Assembly (NCBI GenBank): GCA_030151725.1
Contig: JASLDD010000113.1
Coordinates: forward strand, 12,593-76,592
Direction of reading: 5' to 3'
DNA: 64,000 nucleotides
Source of the DNA: Solirubrobacteraceae bacterium
GTDB lineage: Bacteria > Actinomycetota > Thermoleophilia > Solirubrobacterales > Solirubrobacteraceae
In this document: positions 55,299-64,000 of the stretch, one piece after another
Position numbering within the stretch: the stretch's first letter is position 1
Layout of the letters: each line of letters begins with the position of its first letter
Made by a program: the position numbers and the translations under genes
The notes under the pieces: generated by a model
What the model was told of the DNA's origin: nothing
Seen by the model: only the letters and a program-made list of their open reading frames with translations
Databases searched by the model: none

Positions 55299-56854
55299 GC
55301 GCAAACGCCCCAGAGCACTCTCACCGAGACTCCACGAGCCGGCAGGGCATCCGCGTCGGGCAATGGCTCGCGCTGAGCATCGGCGTCCTGCTCGCCTTCG
55401 CCATCGCCGGGATCGGGCTGGCGCTGCTCGCCAACGCGCGGCTGGGCGAACAGCGTGAGCTGCTGCTCAACCACGTCGGTCCCGCGCTTCGCACCTCACT
55501 CGAGCTGGAAAACGCGCTCGTCAACGAGGAGACCGGCGTGCGTGGCTACGCGCTCACCGCCGAGCCGCGGTTCCTCGAGCCCTACCACAGCGGCCTGGCC
55601 GCACAGGAAAAGGCCTTTACGAGCATGCGCACCTACGAGACCAGCGCCACCAGCCAACTGCCCGCAGACCTCGCCGCCGTGCGCGCGCGGGCCGAAGCGT
55701 GGCGCAGCAGCTACGTGCTGCCAATTCTCGCCCAGCCCCGCCGCCCGAACGCGACCGCTCTCGACACTCGCGGCAAGCAGCTCTTCGACGCCATCCGCCG
55801 CGCGCTCGAACGGCTGCACGCGAACCTCACACGCAGGGACAACGAAGTCCGCCGTCAGTTCTTCCACGAGGCCAAAGTCCTCGAACTCGTACTGATCCTG
55901 GCCGGCGCCCTGATCCTCGGCAGCGTCGCCGGTGCCGGCTTCATGTTGCGCCGCATCATCACCCGCCCGCTCGAGCGCCTCGGGGGGGAGGCACGGCGCG
56001 TGGCCGGCGGGGAGTTTGACTCGCCGCTCGCCGCCCCCGGCGGGGCACGCGAGATCACGCTGCTCGCGGGAGAGCTCGACGGCATGCGCGAGCGCATCGT
56101 CCACGAGCTCGCCCAGGTATCGAGCGCCCGCGGCGCCCTCGAGGCGCAGGCTCTGGAGCTCACCCGCTCCAACGCCGAGCTCGAGCAGTTCGCCTACGTC
56201 GCCTCGCACGATCTGCAGGAGCCCTTGCGCAAGGTCGCGAGCTTCTGTCAGGCGCTCGAGCAGCGCTACAAGGGCCAGCTCGACGAGCGCGCCGATCAGT
56301 ACATCGACTTCGCAGTCGACGGCGCCAAGCGCATGCAGATCCTCATCAACGACCTGCTCGCCTTCTCCCGCGTCGGGCGCAGCGGCCACCGGCACGAGCT
56401 GCTCCAGCTGGATGAGATCGTCGCCGCCGCCCAGTCCTCGCTCGGCCAGACGCTGAGGGATACCGGCGCCACCATCGAGGTCGGCGAGCTGCCCGTCGTC
56501 CTCGGTGAGCGCGTGCTGCTCGTGTCCCTCTTTCAGAACCTCATCGCCAACGCCCTCAAGTTCCACGGGGATGAGCCGCCGTACTTGCGCATCGCGGCCG
56601 AGCGCAGGGGCGAGGAGTGGGAAATATGCTGTACCGACAACGGGATCGGCATCGAGCCCGAGTACGCCGAGCGCATCTTCGTGATCTTCCAGCGTCTACA
56701 CACCAGAGAGGCCTTCGAGGGGACCGGTATCGGACTGGCCATGTGCCGCAAGATCGTCGAATACCACGGCGGGCACATCTGGCTCGACACCACCCACGCG
56801 CCCGGGGCATGCTTTCGCTTCACCCTGCCCGTCGCCAAAGGGGTCGGCACGTGA
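55295..56854 (+). CDS. CHASE3-HAMP sensor histidine kinase
   Basis: 519 residues from GTG 55295. One membrane span lies at about 24-48, an extracytoplasmic CHASE3-type helical domain at 50-190 (LELENALVNEETGVRGYALT is its signature), a second span at 195-217, and a HAMP region after it. HisKA has H305 (YVASHDLQEPLRKVASF), the form typical of kinases paired with RcpA-like receivers. The ATPase domain has NLIANALKFHG, DNGIGIEPEYAERIF and GTGIGLAMCRKIVEYHGG. Its stop overlaps the receiver gene by four bases. It senses an unknown extracellular cue. Confidence 0.93.
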   Translation: MSANAPEHSHRDSTSRQGIRVGQWLALSIGVLLAFAIAGIGLALLANARLGEQRELLLNHVGPALRTSLELENALVNEETGVRGYALTAEPRFLEPYHSGLAAQEKAFTSMRTYETSATSQLPADLAAVRARAEAWRSSYVLPILAQPRRPNATALDTRGKQLFDAIRRALERLHANLTRRDNEVRRQFFHEAKVLELVLILAGALILGSVAGAGFMLRRIITRPLERLGGEARRVAGGEFDSPLAAPGGAREITLLAGELDGMRERIVHELAQVSSARGALEAQALELTRSNAELEQFAYVASHDLQEPLRKVASFCQALEQRYKGQLDERADQYIDFAVDGAKRMQILINDLLAFSRVGRSGHRHELLQLDEIVAAAQSSLGQTLRDTGATIEVGELPVVLGERVLLVSLFQNLIANALKFHGDEPPYLRIAAERRGEEWEICCTDNGIGIEPEYAERIFVIFQRLHTREAFEGTGIGLAMCRKIVEYHGGHIWLDTTHAPGACFRFTLPVAKGVGT

Positions 56855-57291
56855 ACGTCGAGCTGGTCTCCGTGCTGCTCGTCGACGACGACCCCGGAGA
56901 TGTGCTGCTGATCCGCGACGCCTTCGCCGATCACAAGGTCGGCAACCGCCTGTTCGTGGTCAGTGATGGGGTCGAGGCCATGGAGTTCCTACGCCGCCAA
57001 GGCCGCTATGCCGATGCTCTAAGGCCCGATCTCATTCTGCTCGACCTCAACCTTCCGCGCAAGAACGGGCAGGAGGTGCTCGAGGAGATCAAGGGCGATC
57101 CCTCGCTGAGCACCATTCCGGTCGTCGTGCTCACCACCTCCGAAGCCGAGGAGGACGTTCTGCGCTCCTACCAGTTGCACGCCAACGCCTACATCACCAA
57201 GCCCGTCGACTTCGCGCGCTTCAGCGCCATCGTCCACCAGATCGACGAGTTCTTCGTCGGCGTGGTCAAACTGCCGCCGCGCCGGGATTAG
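56851..57291 (+). CDS. Single-domain response regulator (RcpA-like)
   Basis: 146 residues from GTG 56851, in a GTGA overlap with the kinase stop. It is a receiver domain alone: SVLLVDDDPGDVLLIRDAF, phospho-acceptor D65 (LILLDLNLPRKNG), VVVLTTSEAEEDV and the conserved lysine in YITKPVDFARF. The DPGD-x5-IRDAF signature is that of RcpA/Cph1-type receivers, which act with kinases of the family just upstream. It has no output domain, so it must act by protein contact, perhaps on the phosphatase protein of the same operon. Its end overlaps a convergent regulator gene by four bases. Confidence 0.92.
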   Translation: MNVELVSVLLVDDDPGDVLLIRDAFADHKVGNRLFVVSDGVEAMEFLRRQGRYADALRPDLILLDLNLPRKNGQEVLEEIKGDPSLSTIPVVVLTTSEAEEDVLRSYQLHANAYITKPVDFARFSAIVHQIDEFFVGVVKLPPRRD

Positions 57292-57950
57292 CGGGAGATC
57301 AAGCCGCGATCGAGTGCATAGCCCACCAGCTCGGCGCGCGTCGTCAGTCGCAGCTTCTGCTGGATGTGCGAGCGATGCGTCTCCACCGTGCGCACCGACA
57401 GGAACAGCTGCTGTGCGATCTCGGCGTTGGTGTGGCCGAGTGCGATCAGGCGCAGCACATCCACCTCGCGCTCGGACAGGTCGTCCGGCGGTCCCGGCGG
57501 CGGCTCCGATGCGATACGAGCGCCCAGTCTGGGGTTCAGGTAGCTCTCGCCGCTTGCCGCTCGGCGCACCGCTTCCACCAGCTCCTCGTCGGCCGCCTCC
57601 TTGAGCACGTAGCCGAGCGCCCCCGCGCCGAGCGCCTCTCGTGCGAACGCCGGCTCCTGCTGCATCGTCAGCACCACCACCTGCGTATCCGGGAACTCCT
57701 TGCGCAGCACCGGGATCGCCTCCAGGCTCGAGCCGCCCGGCATGTTCAGGTCGAGGACCAGCACGTCCGGGTGATGACCGCGCACGTAGCGCGTGGCGCT
57801 CTCCACATCGCTTGCCTCCGCCACCACCTCGAACTCGCTCTCGCTGTCCAGCAGCATCCGCAGCCCGCTGCGCACAACCGCGTGGTCGTCCGCCAGCACT
57901 ATTCGGATCGGCGCCCTCGCCTCCGCGTCCTGGCTGTCAGGCTCGCTCAC
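57288..57950 (-). CDS. NarL/LuxR-type response regulator
   Basis: 220 residues. A short acidic N-terminal tail precedes IRIVLADDHAVVRSGLRMLL. The phospho-acceptor is D67 (VLVLDLNMPGGSS) and the conserved lysine is in GYVLKEAADEELV. The LuxR helix-turn-helix is LSEREVDVLRLIALGHTNAE and SVRTVETHRSHIQQKL. No cognate kinase is adjacent; the kinase of the convergent operon is a different class. A closely similar protein is encoded at the right edge (63406), and both may answer one distant kinase. Confidence 0.92.
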   Translation of the reverse strand: MSEPDSQDAEARAPIRIVLADDHAVVRSGLRMLLDSESEFEVVAEASDVESATRYVRGHHPDVLVLDLNMPGGSSLEAIPVLRKEFPDTQVVVLTMQQEPAFAREALGAGALGYVLKEAADEELVEAVRRAASGESYLNPRLGARIASEPPPGPPDDLSEREVDVLRLIALGHTNAEIAQQLFLSVRTVETHRSHIQQKLRLTTRAELVGYALDRGLISR

Positions 57951-57971
57951 ATAGCTGACGGTAACCGATCA

Positions 57972-58862
57972 TCAGGCTGGAGAGGCGACCTCCTCGACCG
58001 CCGCGGGTTCGCTCCCAGCCACCGCCACCGCACGCGGCAGCACCAGCAGCGAGCTGCGGGCGTGGCGCTCCAGGTACTCCGACGTGCTCCCCAGCACCAG
58101 CCGGCGCACCGGCCCGTAGCTGCGCGAGCCCACCACCAGGATGTCCACCTCGTCGCCGAACGCCGCCAGCTCCTCGCCCGTCAGGCCGTACACGGCGCGA
58201 CCCTCGACATCGGCGGGAAGGCGCTTCAGGCGCGCCTGCGCTTCGGCCAGCAACGCCTCCATGCCCTCGCCGATCGTCGGCGGCATCAGCCCCGTGTAGG
58301 CATACGTCGGGATCGAAACCACTTCTAGGACCTTCACCACAGCACGCGTGGGCTCGGCGATGCTCTGCGCCACGGCCAGCGCGCCCTTGCTCTCGGGCGA
58401 GTCGTTGTAGCCGACACCCACCTTGGCGATCGGAGTCGGATGGTCCGCGTAGCCGCGCGCGGCAATCGCCACGGCGCACGGAGAGCCGTTGAGCGCTGCG
58501 CGCGTGTCATCGCCCAGCATCACGCGACCAAACGCTCCGCGGCTGCACGATCCCACCACGATCAGATCCGCACCCAGCTCCTCCGCGTGGCTGTGCAACC
58601 CCGCACCGGGTGAGGCGGCCACGATGCTCGCCAGCTGCGTCTCCACCTCCGCGCGTGCGCGTTCGTCCGCCAACAGCTTCTCAGAGGCCCCACGCTCTTC
58701 CACCAGCAGTCCCGGCGTCATCGCGTGCAGCGGATGAAGCTCGCCGGCGTGAACGTTGGCGAGCGTCAGCTCTCCGTCGGGGTCCATCAGACGCGAGGCC
58801 AGGACGACCGCGTCGCGGCCGTTGCTCGATCCGTCCACACCTACAAGCACGTTCTTGAACAT
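57972..58862 (-). CDS. Universal stress protein with two UspA domains
   Basis: 296 residues from ATG 58862, preceded by the near-perfect ribosome site AAGGAGG. Two UspA domains are present, at 1-140 (NVLVGVDGSSNGRDAVVLAS) and 145-280 (KVGVGYNDSPESKGALAVAQ). Both carry the ATP-binding G-x2-G-x9-G pattern: GSCSRGAFGRVMLGDD and GSRSYGPVRRLVLGSTSEY. Such proteins bind ATP and help survival in stasis or hypoxia; the precise action is unknown. The gene is isolated on the minus strand, with a hairpin separating it from the gene upstream. Confidence 0.93.
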   Translation of the reverse strand: MFKNVLVGVDGSSNGRDAVVLASRLMDPDGELTLANVHAGELHPLHAMTPGLLVEERGASEKLLADERARAEVETQLASIVAASPGAGLHSHAEELGADLIVVGSCSRGAFGRVMLGDDTRAALNGSPCAVAIAARGYADHPTPIAKVGVGYNDSPESKGALAVAQSIAEPTRAVVKVLEVVSIPTYAYTGLMPPTIGEGMEALLAEAQARLKRLPADVEGRAVYGLTGEELAAFGDEVDILVVGSRSYGPVRRLVLGSTSEYLERHARSSLLVLPRAVAVAGSEPAAVEEVASPA

Positions 58863-58982
58863 TTCGTCCTCCTTGAGTTCGCCTGAGGACGATGCTAGGA
58901 GCGTGCGCGGGCCGTCGCGTCCGAACTCCGCACCCGAGCTGTTGCGGAGTTCTACGTAGGCGCTGCGATGCGCCCGGCCGCG

Positions 58983-59010
58983 CCGCGCCCGGCCAGGGGC
59001 CATGGCGCGG
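58983..59010 (-). terminator. Strong GC hairpin after the secreted-protein gene
   Basis: CCGCGCC and GGCGCGG pair, with an inner GGCC-AGG-GGCC stem, for about eleven pairs. It lies 20 bases past the stop at 59031 and 121 bases before the universal stress protein start. No T-tract. It is the best candidate for ending transcription between the two leftward genes. Confidence 0.5.
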
Positions 59011-59030
59011 TCAAGGGCAGCAAGCCGCGG

Positions 59031-59852
59031 TCAGTGCTTCTTCTTGTGCTTCTTGATGACCTTCGGGCAGGGAGCCTTGAACAGGGCCGAGACCGTCTGC
59101 TGCGCGAGCCCTCCTACTCCAGCGAACGTCACTTCCGCCTTCGCCGGGAAGCCGCCCTTTGGGCACTTCGTGGGGACCCTGCCGTAGTAGATCGGCTTCT
59201 TGCCCTTGCCCGGCCTGTAGGCCGCGCCCAGTTTGCCGATGATCCGTTCCACCGATGCGTAGGGCGCGCCGGGGACCGTTTCCACGAGCGGCACCTGCAC
59301 GATCGCTTTGGGGCCGAAGCCGCCTTCGCCGTTGAACGCGGTGAACTTGCCAGTGGAGGTGATTTCGATCGACGCCGGCGTGTGGCCCGCGACGTAGAAG
59401 TCGATGCCGCCCCCCGGCACGAAGAACGGTTCGATGCTGACCTCCTCGGGGACGCGTTCGTTGCCGAACACCACGAAGCCAAAGGCGTGGCCGACCGCTC
59501 CCGCTTTCGAGCCCTTGGGGCACTTCAGCGGTTCGTGTTCGACCTCGAGCGCAGTTTTCGAGCACGTCGGGAAGCCCGCCGGGTGCAGCTTCGTGCCCTT
59601 GGGCAGTGACAGCGTCACGCCGATCACCGGTGGCGGATAGCCGCCATATTCAGTCCCTTTGATGTTGATTTCGCCTTCCACCGCCGCGCCCGCGCCGAGG
59701 ATGTTGCCCGTGCCGGGGAATCCCGGGATCGGCACCGCTCTGCCGCGGATCGTGACCGTGGGCGTCGCCGAGGCGACCCCTGCCAGCGCAAGCGCCAGCG
59801 CGGCAAGACCGCATAGGACCATACACGTGGCTACTGCTCTACCCCTCAACAT
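59031..59852 (-). CDS. Secreted protein of unknown function
   Basis: 273 residues from ATG 59852, with GGAGGGAGGAG immediately upstream. The signal peptide spans MVLCGLAALALALAGVASA. The rest is beta-rich, Gly/Pro-rich and basic, with six or so cysteines (FPTCSKTALEVEHEPLKCP near 100) that could form disulfides. The C-terminus is lysine-rich (CPKVIKKHKKKH). No catalytic motif. Similar proteins with a Lys-rich end occur in Thermoleophilia as unannotated secreted proteins. It has its own promoter region, shared with the divergent FtsH gene at 60008. Confidence 0.72.
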   Translation of the reverse strand: MLRGRAVATCMVLCGLAALALALAGVASATPTVTIRGRAVPIPGFPGTGNILGAGAAVEGEINIKGTEYGGYPPPVIGVTLSLPKGTKLHPAGFPTCSKTALEVEHEPLKCPKGSKAGAVGHAFGFVVFGNERVPEEVSIEPFFVPGGGIDFYVAGHTPASIEITSTGKFTAFNGEGGFGPKAIVQVPLVETVPGAPYASVERIIGKLGAAYRPGKGKKPIYYGRVPTKCPKGGFPAKAEVTFAGVGGLAQQTVSALFKAPCPKVIKKHKKKH

Positions 59853-60007
59853 CTCTCCTCCCTCCGAGCGACTCTCGCCCCTCACGCGATGGCTCTCCCC
59901 AGCCGTTCACCGACTTCACACAATACCGGGAGTCGATCTTCTCGGTGCCGGTCGAACTTCGCTGCGGCGCCCATCCCGCCCCGGCGAGAGCTGCGCAGAG
60001 GCGTAGC

Positions 60008-62095
60008 ATGGAGAAGGTGCCCGACGAATCCACCGCCGAGCCCCCTCGCTCCCGCGAGAGCGACCAGCTGAACAGCGACCGCAGCGACCCGCATCCGCCG
60101 CTTCCGCGAGACAAGCGCGGCTGGCAGGTCTCGCCCGCGCCCGATGGCCGCGGCATGCCCGAGCAGACACCCAAGGGAAAGCCGGCACACCGCCGGCCCG
60201 GCTTCCTCTGGTTCGTGCTGATCCTGATCGCGATCAACTGGCTGTCGGTGTTCATCTTCCAGCCCTCCACCACCGAACCACGCGTGACCGTGCCCTTCAG
60301 CCCCTACTTCCTCGAACAGGTCAAGGAGGGGCACGTCAAATCGATCTCCTCCAAGGGCAACACCGTCGAAGGCAACTTCAAGACCAAGCTTCGCTATCCG
60401 CCCACCCGCAAGAAAGCCACGCCCACCAAGCTGTTTGCCACACAGGTGCCAAGCTTCTGGAACGGCAGCCAGCTCTCCGCCCTGCTGCAAGAAAAGGGCG
60501 TCGAGATCAACGCCAAGTCCACCACCACGAGCCAGTCGCTCCTGGCCGAGCTGCTGCTCGGCTTCGGCCCCACGCTGCTGATAGTCGGGCTGTTCGTGCT
60601 GCTCGCAAAACGCGCCGCCAAAGCGGGCGCCGGAATGGGCGCCCTGGGGAGCTTCGGGAAATCGCAGGCGCGACGGGTGGATCCCGAGACGATCCGCGTG
60701 ACCTTTGCCGACGTCGCCGGCATCGACGAGGCCAAGCGTGAGCTGTCTGAGATCGTCGACTTCCTGCGCAACCCCGACCGCTACGGCAGTCTCGGTGGGC
60801 GCATGCCCCACGGCGTCCTGCTCTCCGGCGCACCGGGCACTGGCAAGACGCTGCTCGCTCGCGCCGTGGCCGGCGAGGCGCACGCGGCGTTCTTCTCGAT
60901 CTCCGCCTCGGAGTTCATCGAGGCGATCGTCGGCGTGGGAGCCTCGCGTGTGCGCGACCTGTTCGCCAAGGCCAAGGAGGCGGCCCCGGCGATCATCTTC
61001 ATCGACGAGCTCGACGCCATCGGGCGCTCGCGCCAGGGTTCGGTTTCGGTGACCGGCTCAAACGACGAGCGCGAGCAGACGCTCGACCAGATCCTCACCG
61101 AGATGGACGGCTTCGAGTCCTCCGAGGCGGTGATCGTGCTCGCCGCCACCAACCGTCCCGACGTGCTCGACTCGGCGCTGCTGCGCGCCGGGCGCTTCGA
61201 CCGCCGCGTCACCGTGCAGGCGCCCGACCGCAAGGGCCGTGTTGAAATCCTCGAAGTCCACACTCGCTCGATTCCGCTCGACCCCTCCGTCGACCTCGAC
61301 GCGATCGCCGCGAGCACCCCCGGCATGGTCGGCGCCGATCTCGCCAACCTCGCCAACGAGGCCGCCCTGCTCGCCGCCCGCCGCGGCCATCAGAAGGTGC
61401 AGATGGCCGACATCACCGACTCGCTCGAGAAGATCATGCTCGGCTCGCCCCGCGGCATCCTGCTCTCCCCGGCTGATCGGGAGCGCACCGCCCACCACGA
61501 GGCCGGCCATGCGCTTGTGGGCATGCTCACCCTCGGCGCAGACCCCGTGCGCAAGGTCTCGATCATCCCCCGCGGCATGGCCCTCGGCGTGACGCTCTCC
61601 ACGCCCGACTCCGACCGCGTGTCGTATTCGCTCGAGGAGCTGCAGGCCAAGATCAAGGTCGCGCTCGGCGGACGCGTGGCCGAGGAGATCGTCTACGACA
61701 CGATCACCACAGGCGCCGAGTCCGACATCCAACAGCTGACCATGATCGCCCGCCAGATGGTCGGGCATTGGGGCATGAGCCCTGAGATCGGCCCGATATC
61801 GGTACTTCCCGAAGATGGGCAGGGACCGCTGCTGCCGGGTGTCAGCGCGACTTCCGAGCACACACAGCAGACCGTCGACGGCGAGGTGCGCCGACTCGTG
61901 GAAGACGCCCACGGGCAGGTCACGAGCCTGCTGAGCGAGCACCGCGGCCAGCTCGACAGCCTCGCCCAGGCGCTGCTGTCGGCCGAGACGCTCGACGCAC
62001 CCGAGGCCTACGCCGCAGCGGGACTCCCGCTGCCCGAGATGGAGCCCTCACCCGACGCCGCGCCCATACCGGACGTCGCGCCGACGCCTGCCTGA
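60008..62095 (+). CDS. ftsH: FtsH-like membrane AAA+ zinc protease with atypical pore motif
   Basis: 695 residues from ATG 60008. A hydrophilic cytoplasmic N-tail of about 64 residues precedes two spans ([18 protein letters not shown] and [19 protein letters not shown]) and the AAA+ domain: Walker A GAPGTGKT at 274-281, Walker B IIFIDE at 329-334, and arginine fingers in RAGRFDRR. The pore loop reads EAIVGVG at 305-311, where FtsH normally has EMFVGVG, so the aromatic pore residue is Ile307. The protease has HEAGH at 497-501 and the third zinc ligand region [12 protein letters not shown] Pro-rich C-tail ends it. It degrades membrane and short-lived proteins using ATP. The long N-tail and altered pore point to an FtsH paralogue, not the housekeeping copy. 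Confidence 0.9.
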   Translation: MEKVPDESTAEPPRSRESDQLNSDRSDPHPPLPRDKRGWQVSPAPDGRGMPEQTPKGKPAHRRPGFLWFVLILIAINWLSVFIFQPSTTEPRVTVPFSPYFLEQVKEGHVKSISSKGNTVEGNFKTKLRYPPTRKKATPTKLFATQVPSFWNGSQLSALLQEKGVEINAKSTTTSQSLLAELLLGFGPTLLIVGLFVLLAKRAAKAGAGMGALGSFGKSQARRVDPETIRVTFADVAGIDEAKRELSEIVDFLRNPDRYGSLGGRMPHGVLLSGAPGTGKTLLARAVAGEAHAAFFSISASEFIEAIVGVGASRVRDLFAKAKEAAPAIIFIDELDAIGRSRQGSVSVTGSNDEREQTLDQILTEMDGFESSEAVIVLAATNRPDVLDSALLRAGRFDRRVTVQAPDRKGRVEILEVHTRSIPLDPSVDLDAIAASTPGMVGADLANLANEAALLAARRGHQKVQMADITDSLEKIMLGSPRGILLSPADRERTAHHEAGHALVGMLTLGADPVRKVSIIPRGMALGVTLSTPDSDRVSYSLEELQAKIKVALGGRVAEEIVYDTITTGAESDIQQLTMIARQMVGHWGMSPEIGPISVLPEDGQGPLLPGVSATSEHTQQTVDGEVRRLVEDAHGQVTSLLSEHRGQLDSLAQALLSAETLDAPEAYAAAGLPLPEMEPSPDAAPIPDVAPTPA

Positions 62096-62107
62096 GCGGT
62101 TGCTCAG
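62092..62107. terminator. Short hairpin at convergent stops
   Basis: CTGAGC and GCTCAG pair around GGTT. The six-pair stem spans the stop codons of the FtsH and antiporter genes, so it could act in both directions. It is weak, with no T-tract. Confidence 0.35.
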
Positions 62108-63264
62108 GCTGCGGGCTGTGCGCCCGGCTGCACCGCGCGGGCGGAGCGGGCCAGCAGCTCGATGCCGAGCGTGCACACCGCGAGGCTCGCCAGCGCCGAG
62201 GCTACGATCGCCGTCGCCACAACCGCCGAGAGCAGATGCTCGGAGAGACCGAGTGAGGCAACGGCCGCCGGCACGCCCAGCTGGGCCGTCGCCGCCAGAG
62301 CTCCCGCCACCCGGCGGCGCAGGAGCGCCGAGGCGAGGACGTGGATCGCGATGTTGAGCGCCACGAGGGTTCCCGCCAGCGCGAGCATCGAGGGATCGCG
62401 CACGAGGGCCGCCAGGTCCAGACGGGCGCCCAGCACGACGAAGTAGAGCGGGATGAAGAAGCCTTCCGCCACTCCGCGGACCTGCGTGGAGAGACGTTTG
62501 GGGCCGCCGATCACCGCCACCATCAGACCGGCGCCGAAGCCCGCTACCAGCACGCTCGTGCCACCCTTCTGGGCGATCCACGAGAGCAGGAACAAGACGA
62601 GCAGCGAGATGCGCAGATCGAGCGCCCAGTGGCGACTCTTGGAGCGGTGACGCACGCGGTGGATCCACTCGGCCCCCGCCAGCGAACGGGCGAGCGCGAG
62701 CAGAAGAACCGCGACTCCCGCCACGAGCAGCGCTCCGAGCGCCGCAGGGCCGACGCGACCGGGCTGCAGCACGATCGGCACCGACAGGATCGTGATGATG
62801 TCCGCGAGCGCGACCTGCGCCACCACGGTCATCGCCGCGACGTCTTCCAGGCCCAGCTCCTCGAAGGCCGGCAGCAGAACCGCGGCCGACCCTGAGGCCA
62901 GGAGCACCGCGTAGATCGCCGCGTGCCCCGTACCCGCCACCGCTGCGGCGAGCAGCCCCGCGGGCAGCGCCAGCAGGCACACGATCAGCGCCAGCAACGC
63001 TCCCTTCCCGGCCGAGGCCGCGAGACGCTTGTCGCGCAGCGGCAGGTGCATCCCCGCCACCAGCATCAACATCGCAAATCCGATTTCGCCGAGGAACGCT
63101 GTCGTTGAGCCCTTGGGGTGGACAGCATCGAGGACCGCCGGCCCGACGAGGATGCCGGCGAGGATCTCGCCCACCACGACAGGCACGAAGCGATGGCCCA
63201 GCACCCCCAGCAGCGGGCCGCCGAGACCCGCTGCCACGATCACCGCAAGGGTCCCGAAGCTCAC
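62104..63264 (-). CDS. CPA2-type Na+/H+ or K+/H+ antiporter
   Basis: 386 residues from GTG 63264. About twelve hydrophobic spans are present. PVVVGEILAGILVGPAVLD is the Gly-rich first motif of the KefB/NapA group, and GFAMLMLVAGMHLPL carries part of the central pocket. In NapA-type exchangers two adjacent aspartates bind the ion; here ALADIITILSVPIVL has a single Asp in the equivalent helix, so stoichiometry is uncertain. No C-terminal RCK/TrkA-N domain is attached. It converges on the FtsH gene; the two stops are eight bases apart. Confidence 0.87.
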   Translation of the reverse strand: MSFGTLAVIVAAGLGGPLLGVLGHRFVPVVVGEILAGILVGPAVLDAVHPKGSTTAFLGEIGFAMLMLVAGMHLPLRDKRLAASAGKGALLALIVCLLALPAGLLAAAVAGTGHAAIYAVLLASGSAAVLLPAFEELGLEDVAAMTVVAQVALADIITILSVPIVLQPGRVGPAALGALLVAGVAVLLLALARSLAGAEWIHRVRHRSKSRHWALDLRISLLVLFLLSWIAQKGGTSVLVAGFGAGLMVAVIGGPKRLSTQVRGVAEGFFIPLYFVVLGARLDLAALVRDPSMLALAGTLVALNIAIHVLASALLRRRVAGALAATAQLGVPAAVASLGLSEHLLSAVVATAIVASALASLAVCTLGIELLARSARAVQPGAQPAA

Positions 63265-63405
63265 TTCCCGACTCGACTCATTCCCCGATCAAATCACGCC
63301 GTCCAAACGCCCACAGCGCGGCACAGGCCGATCAGTGCTTATCCGCTGACAAAGGGTGTGTTAACCCGGTGGCACGGCCACAGGCGCAGGGCTAGCTTGG
63401 AGTTC

Positions 63406-64000
63406 ATGGCCGCACATCTGCATGTCGCTCCGATGGCGCAGTCATCCGATCAGGCCGCAGAGAGGCCGCTCGCGACAGCGCCGGACGAGTCAATCCGGGT
63501 GGTGCTCGCCGACGATCACGTGCCGATGCGCCGCAGCCTGCGGCTTCTGTTGGACGGCGAGGAGGACCTGGAGGTGGTCGCCGAGGCGAGCGACAACGCC
63601 GGTGCGACCCGCCACGTCCACGGCCATCAGCCGGAGGTGCTGGTGCTTGATCTGGGGCTGCGCGACGGCTCGAGCGTCGAAACGATCCGCTCGCTGAGCG
63701 AACGGGCGCCACGCACAAAGATCGTGATCCTCACGATGGAGGACAACCCGGTGTTCGCCCAGCGCACGCTCACGGCTGGCGCGCTCGCTTACGTGGCAAA
63801 GGATCTCGCCGACGTGGAGCTGCCTGATGCGATCCGTGCGGCCGCAAGGGGCGAGGAATACATCAGCCCCCGCGTCGCGGCGCGACTGGACAGCCTGCAC
63901 AGGGCGCTGACCGACAACAAGCTCACCCCGCGCGAGGTCGAGGTCCTGCGCCTGATCGCCTTCGGCCATACGAGCGTCGAGATCGCCCGCATGCTGCACC
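63406..64000 (+). CDS. NarL/LuxR-type response regulator, 3' truncated by the window edge
   Basis: 198 codons are visible from ATG 63406. An unstructured N-tail of about 30 residues is followed by IRVVLADDHVPMRRSLRLLL. The phospho-acceptor lies in EVLVLDLGLRDGSS. ILTMEDNPVFAQRTLTAGAL and YVAKDLADVELPDAIRAA give the conserved Thr and Lys. The LuxR HTH starts LTPREVEVLRLIAFGHTSVE and is cut at EIARMLH, so the recognition helix is outside the window. It closely resembles the regulator at 57288. It diverges from the antiporter gene at 63264. Confidence 0.9.
   Translation, partial: MAAHLHVAPMAQSSDQAAERPLATAPDESIRVVLADDHVPMRRSLRLLLDGEEDLEVVAEASDNAGATRHVHGHQPEVLVLDLGLRDGSSVETIRSLSERAPRTKIVILTMEDNPVFAQRTLTAGALAYVAKDLADVELPDAIRAAARGEEYISPRVAARLDSLHRALTDNKLTPREVEVLRLIAFGHTSVEIARMLH

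Noticed and set aside
54132..55304. Open frame of 390 codons on the minus strand
   Set aside because: Antisense to the receiver-phosphatase gene with its full set of motifs.

Overview
This is 64 kb of high-GC DNA with dense genes, many GTG starts and frequent 4-base stop/start overlaps (ATGA, GTGA). The gene families present (exported arylsulfotransferase-like proteins, DUF2142-type membrane proteins, a B12-dependent acyl-CoA mutase, NarL-type regulators, a tandem-TetR regulator) suggest an actinobacterium, most likely of the Thermoleophilia/Solirubrobacterales type. That placement is inference, because no rRNA was seen. I saw no tRNA, CRISPR array, insertion sequence or phage gene.

Region 1 (1-31.5 kb) is a surface-polysaccharide locus. 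It holds about ten glycosyltransferases (GT2, GT4 and two-domain fusions), two SAM methyltransferases, a Wzt/Wzm ABC exporter, a separate Wzx-like flippase and large GT-C/DUF2142-like membrane proteins. It also has a five-gene cassette for a CDP-linked, probably C-3-methylated 6-deoxyhexose: rfbF, rfbG, a TylC3-like C-methyltransferase, rfbC and an SDR reductase. A VapBC toxin-antitoxin pair sits inside the locus.

Region 2 (31.5-46 kb) has three exported arylsulfotransferase-like proteins, a secreted beta-rich protein, and the leftward group FAD-oxidase, HU and P450. Divergent from that group is a mutase subunit whose substrate residues fit isobutyryl-CoA mutase rather than methylmalonyl-CoA mutase. 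A TetR-family protein with two DNA-binding domains follows.

Region 3 (45.6-50 kb) is a leftward operon: fatty-acid desaturase, membrane histidine kinase, NarL-type regulator, sulfotransferase and a small winged-helix protein. The order resembles Bacillus des-desKR. Copies of one long palindrome lie upstream of the desaturase, upstream of the arylsulfotransferase pair, and just after the tandem-TetR gene. I propose that this defines a small envelope/lipid regulon under the tandem-TetR protein; this is the most novel-looking system in the window.

Region 4 (50-64 kb) contains oxidoreductases, small membrane proteins, a phosphatase/kinase/receiver signalling operon, NarL-type regulators, a two-domain universal stress protein, an FtsH paralogue with an unusual pore motif, a CPA2-type antiporter, and a response regulator cut off by the right edge.
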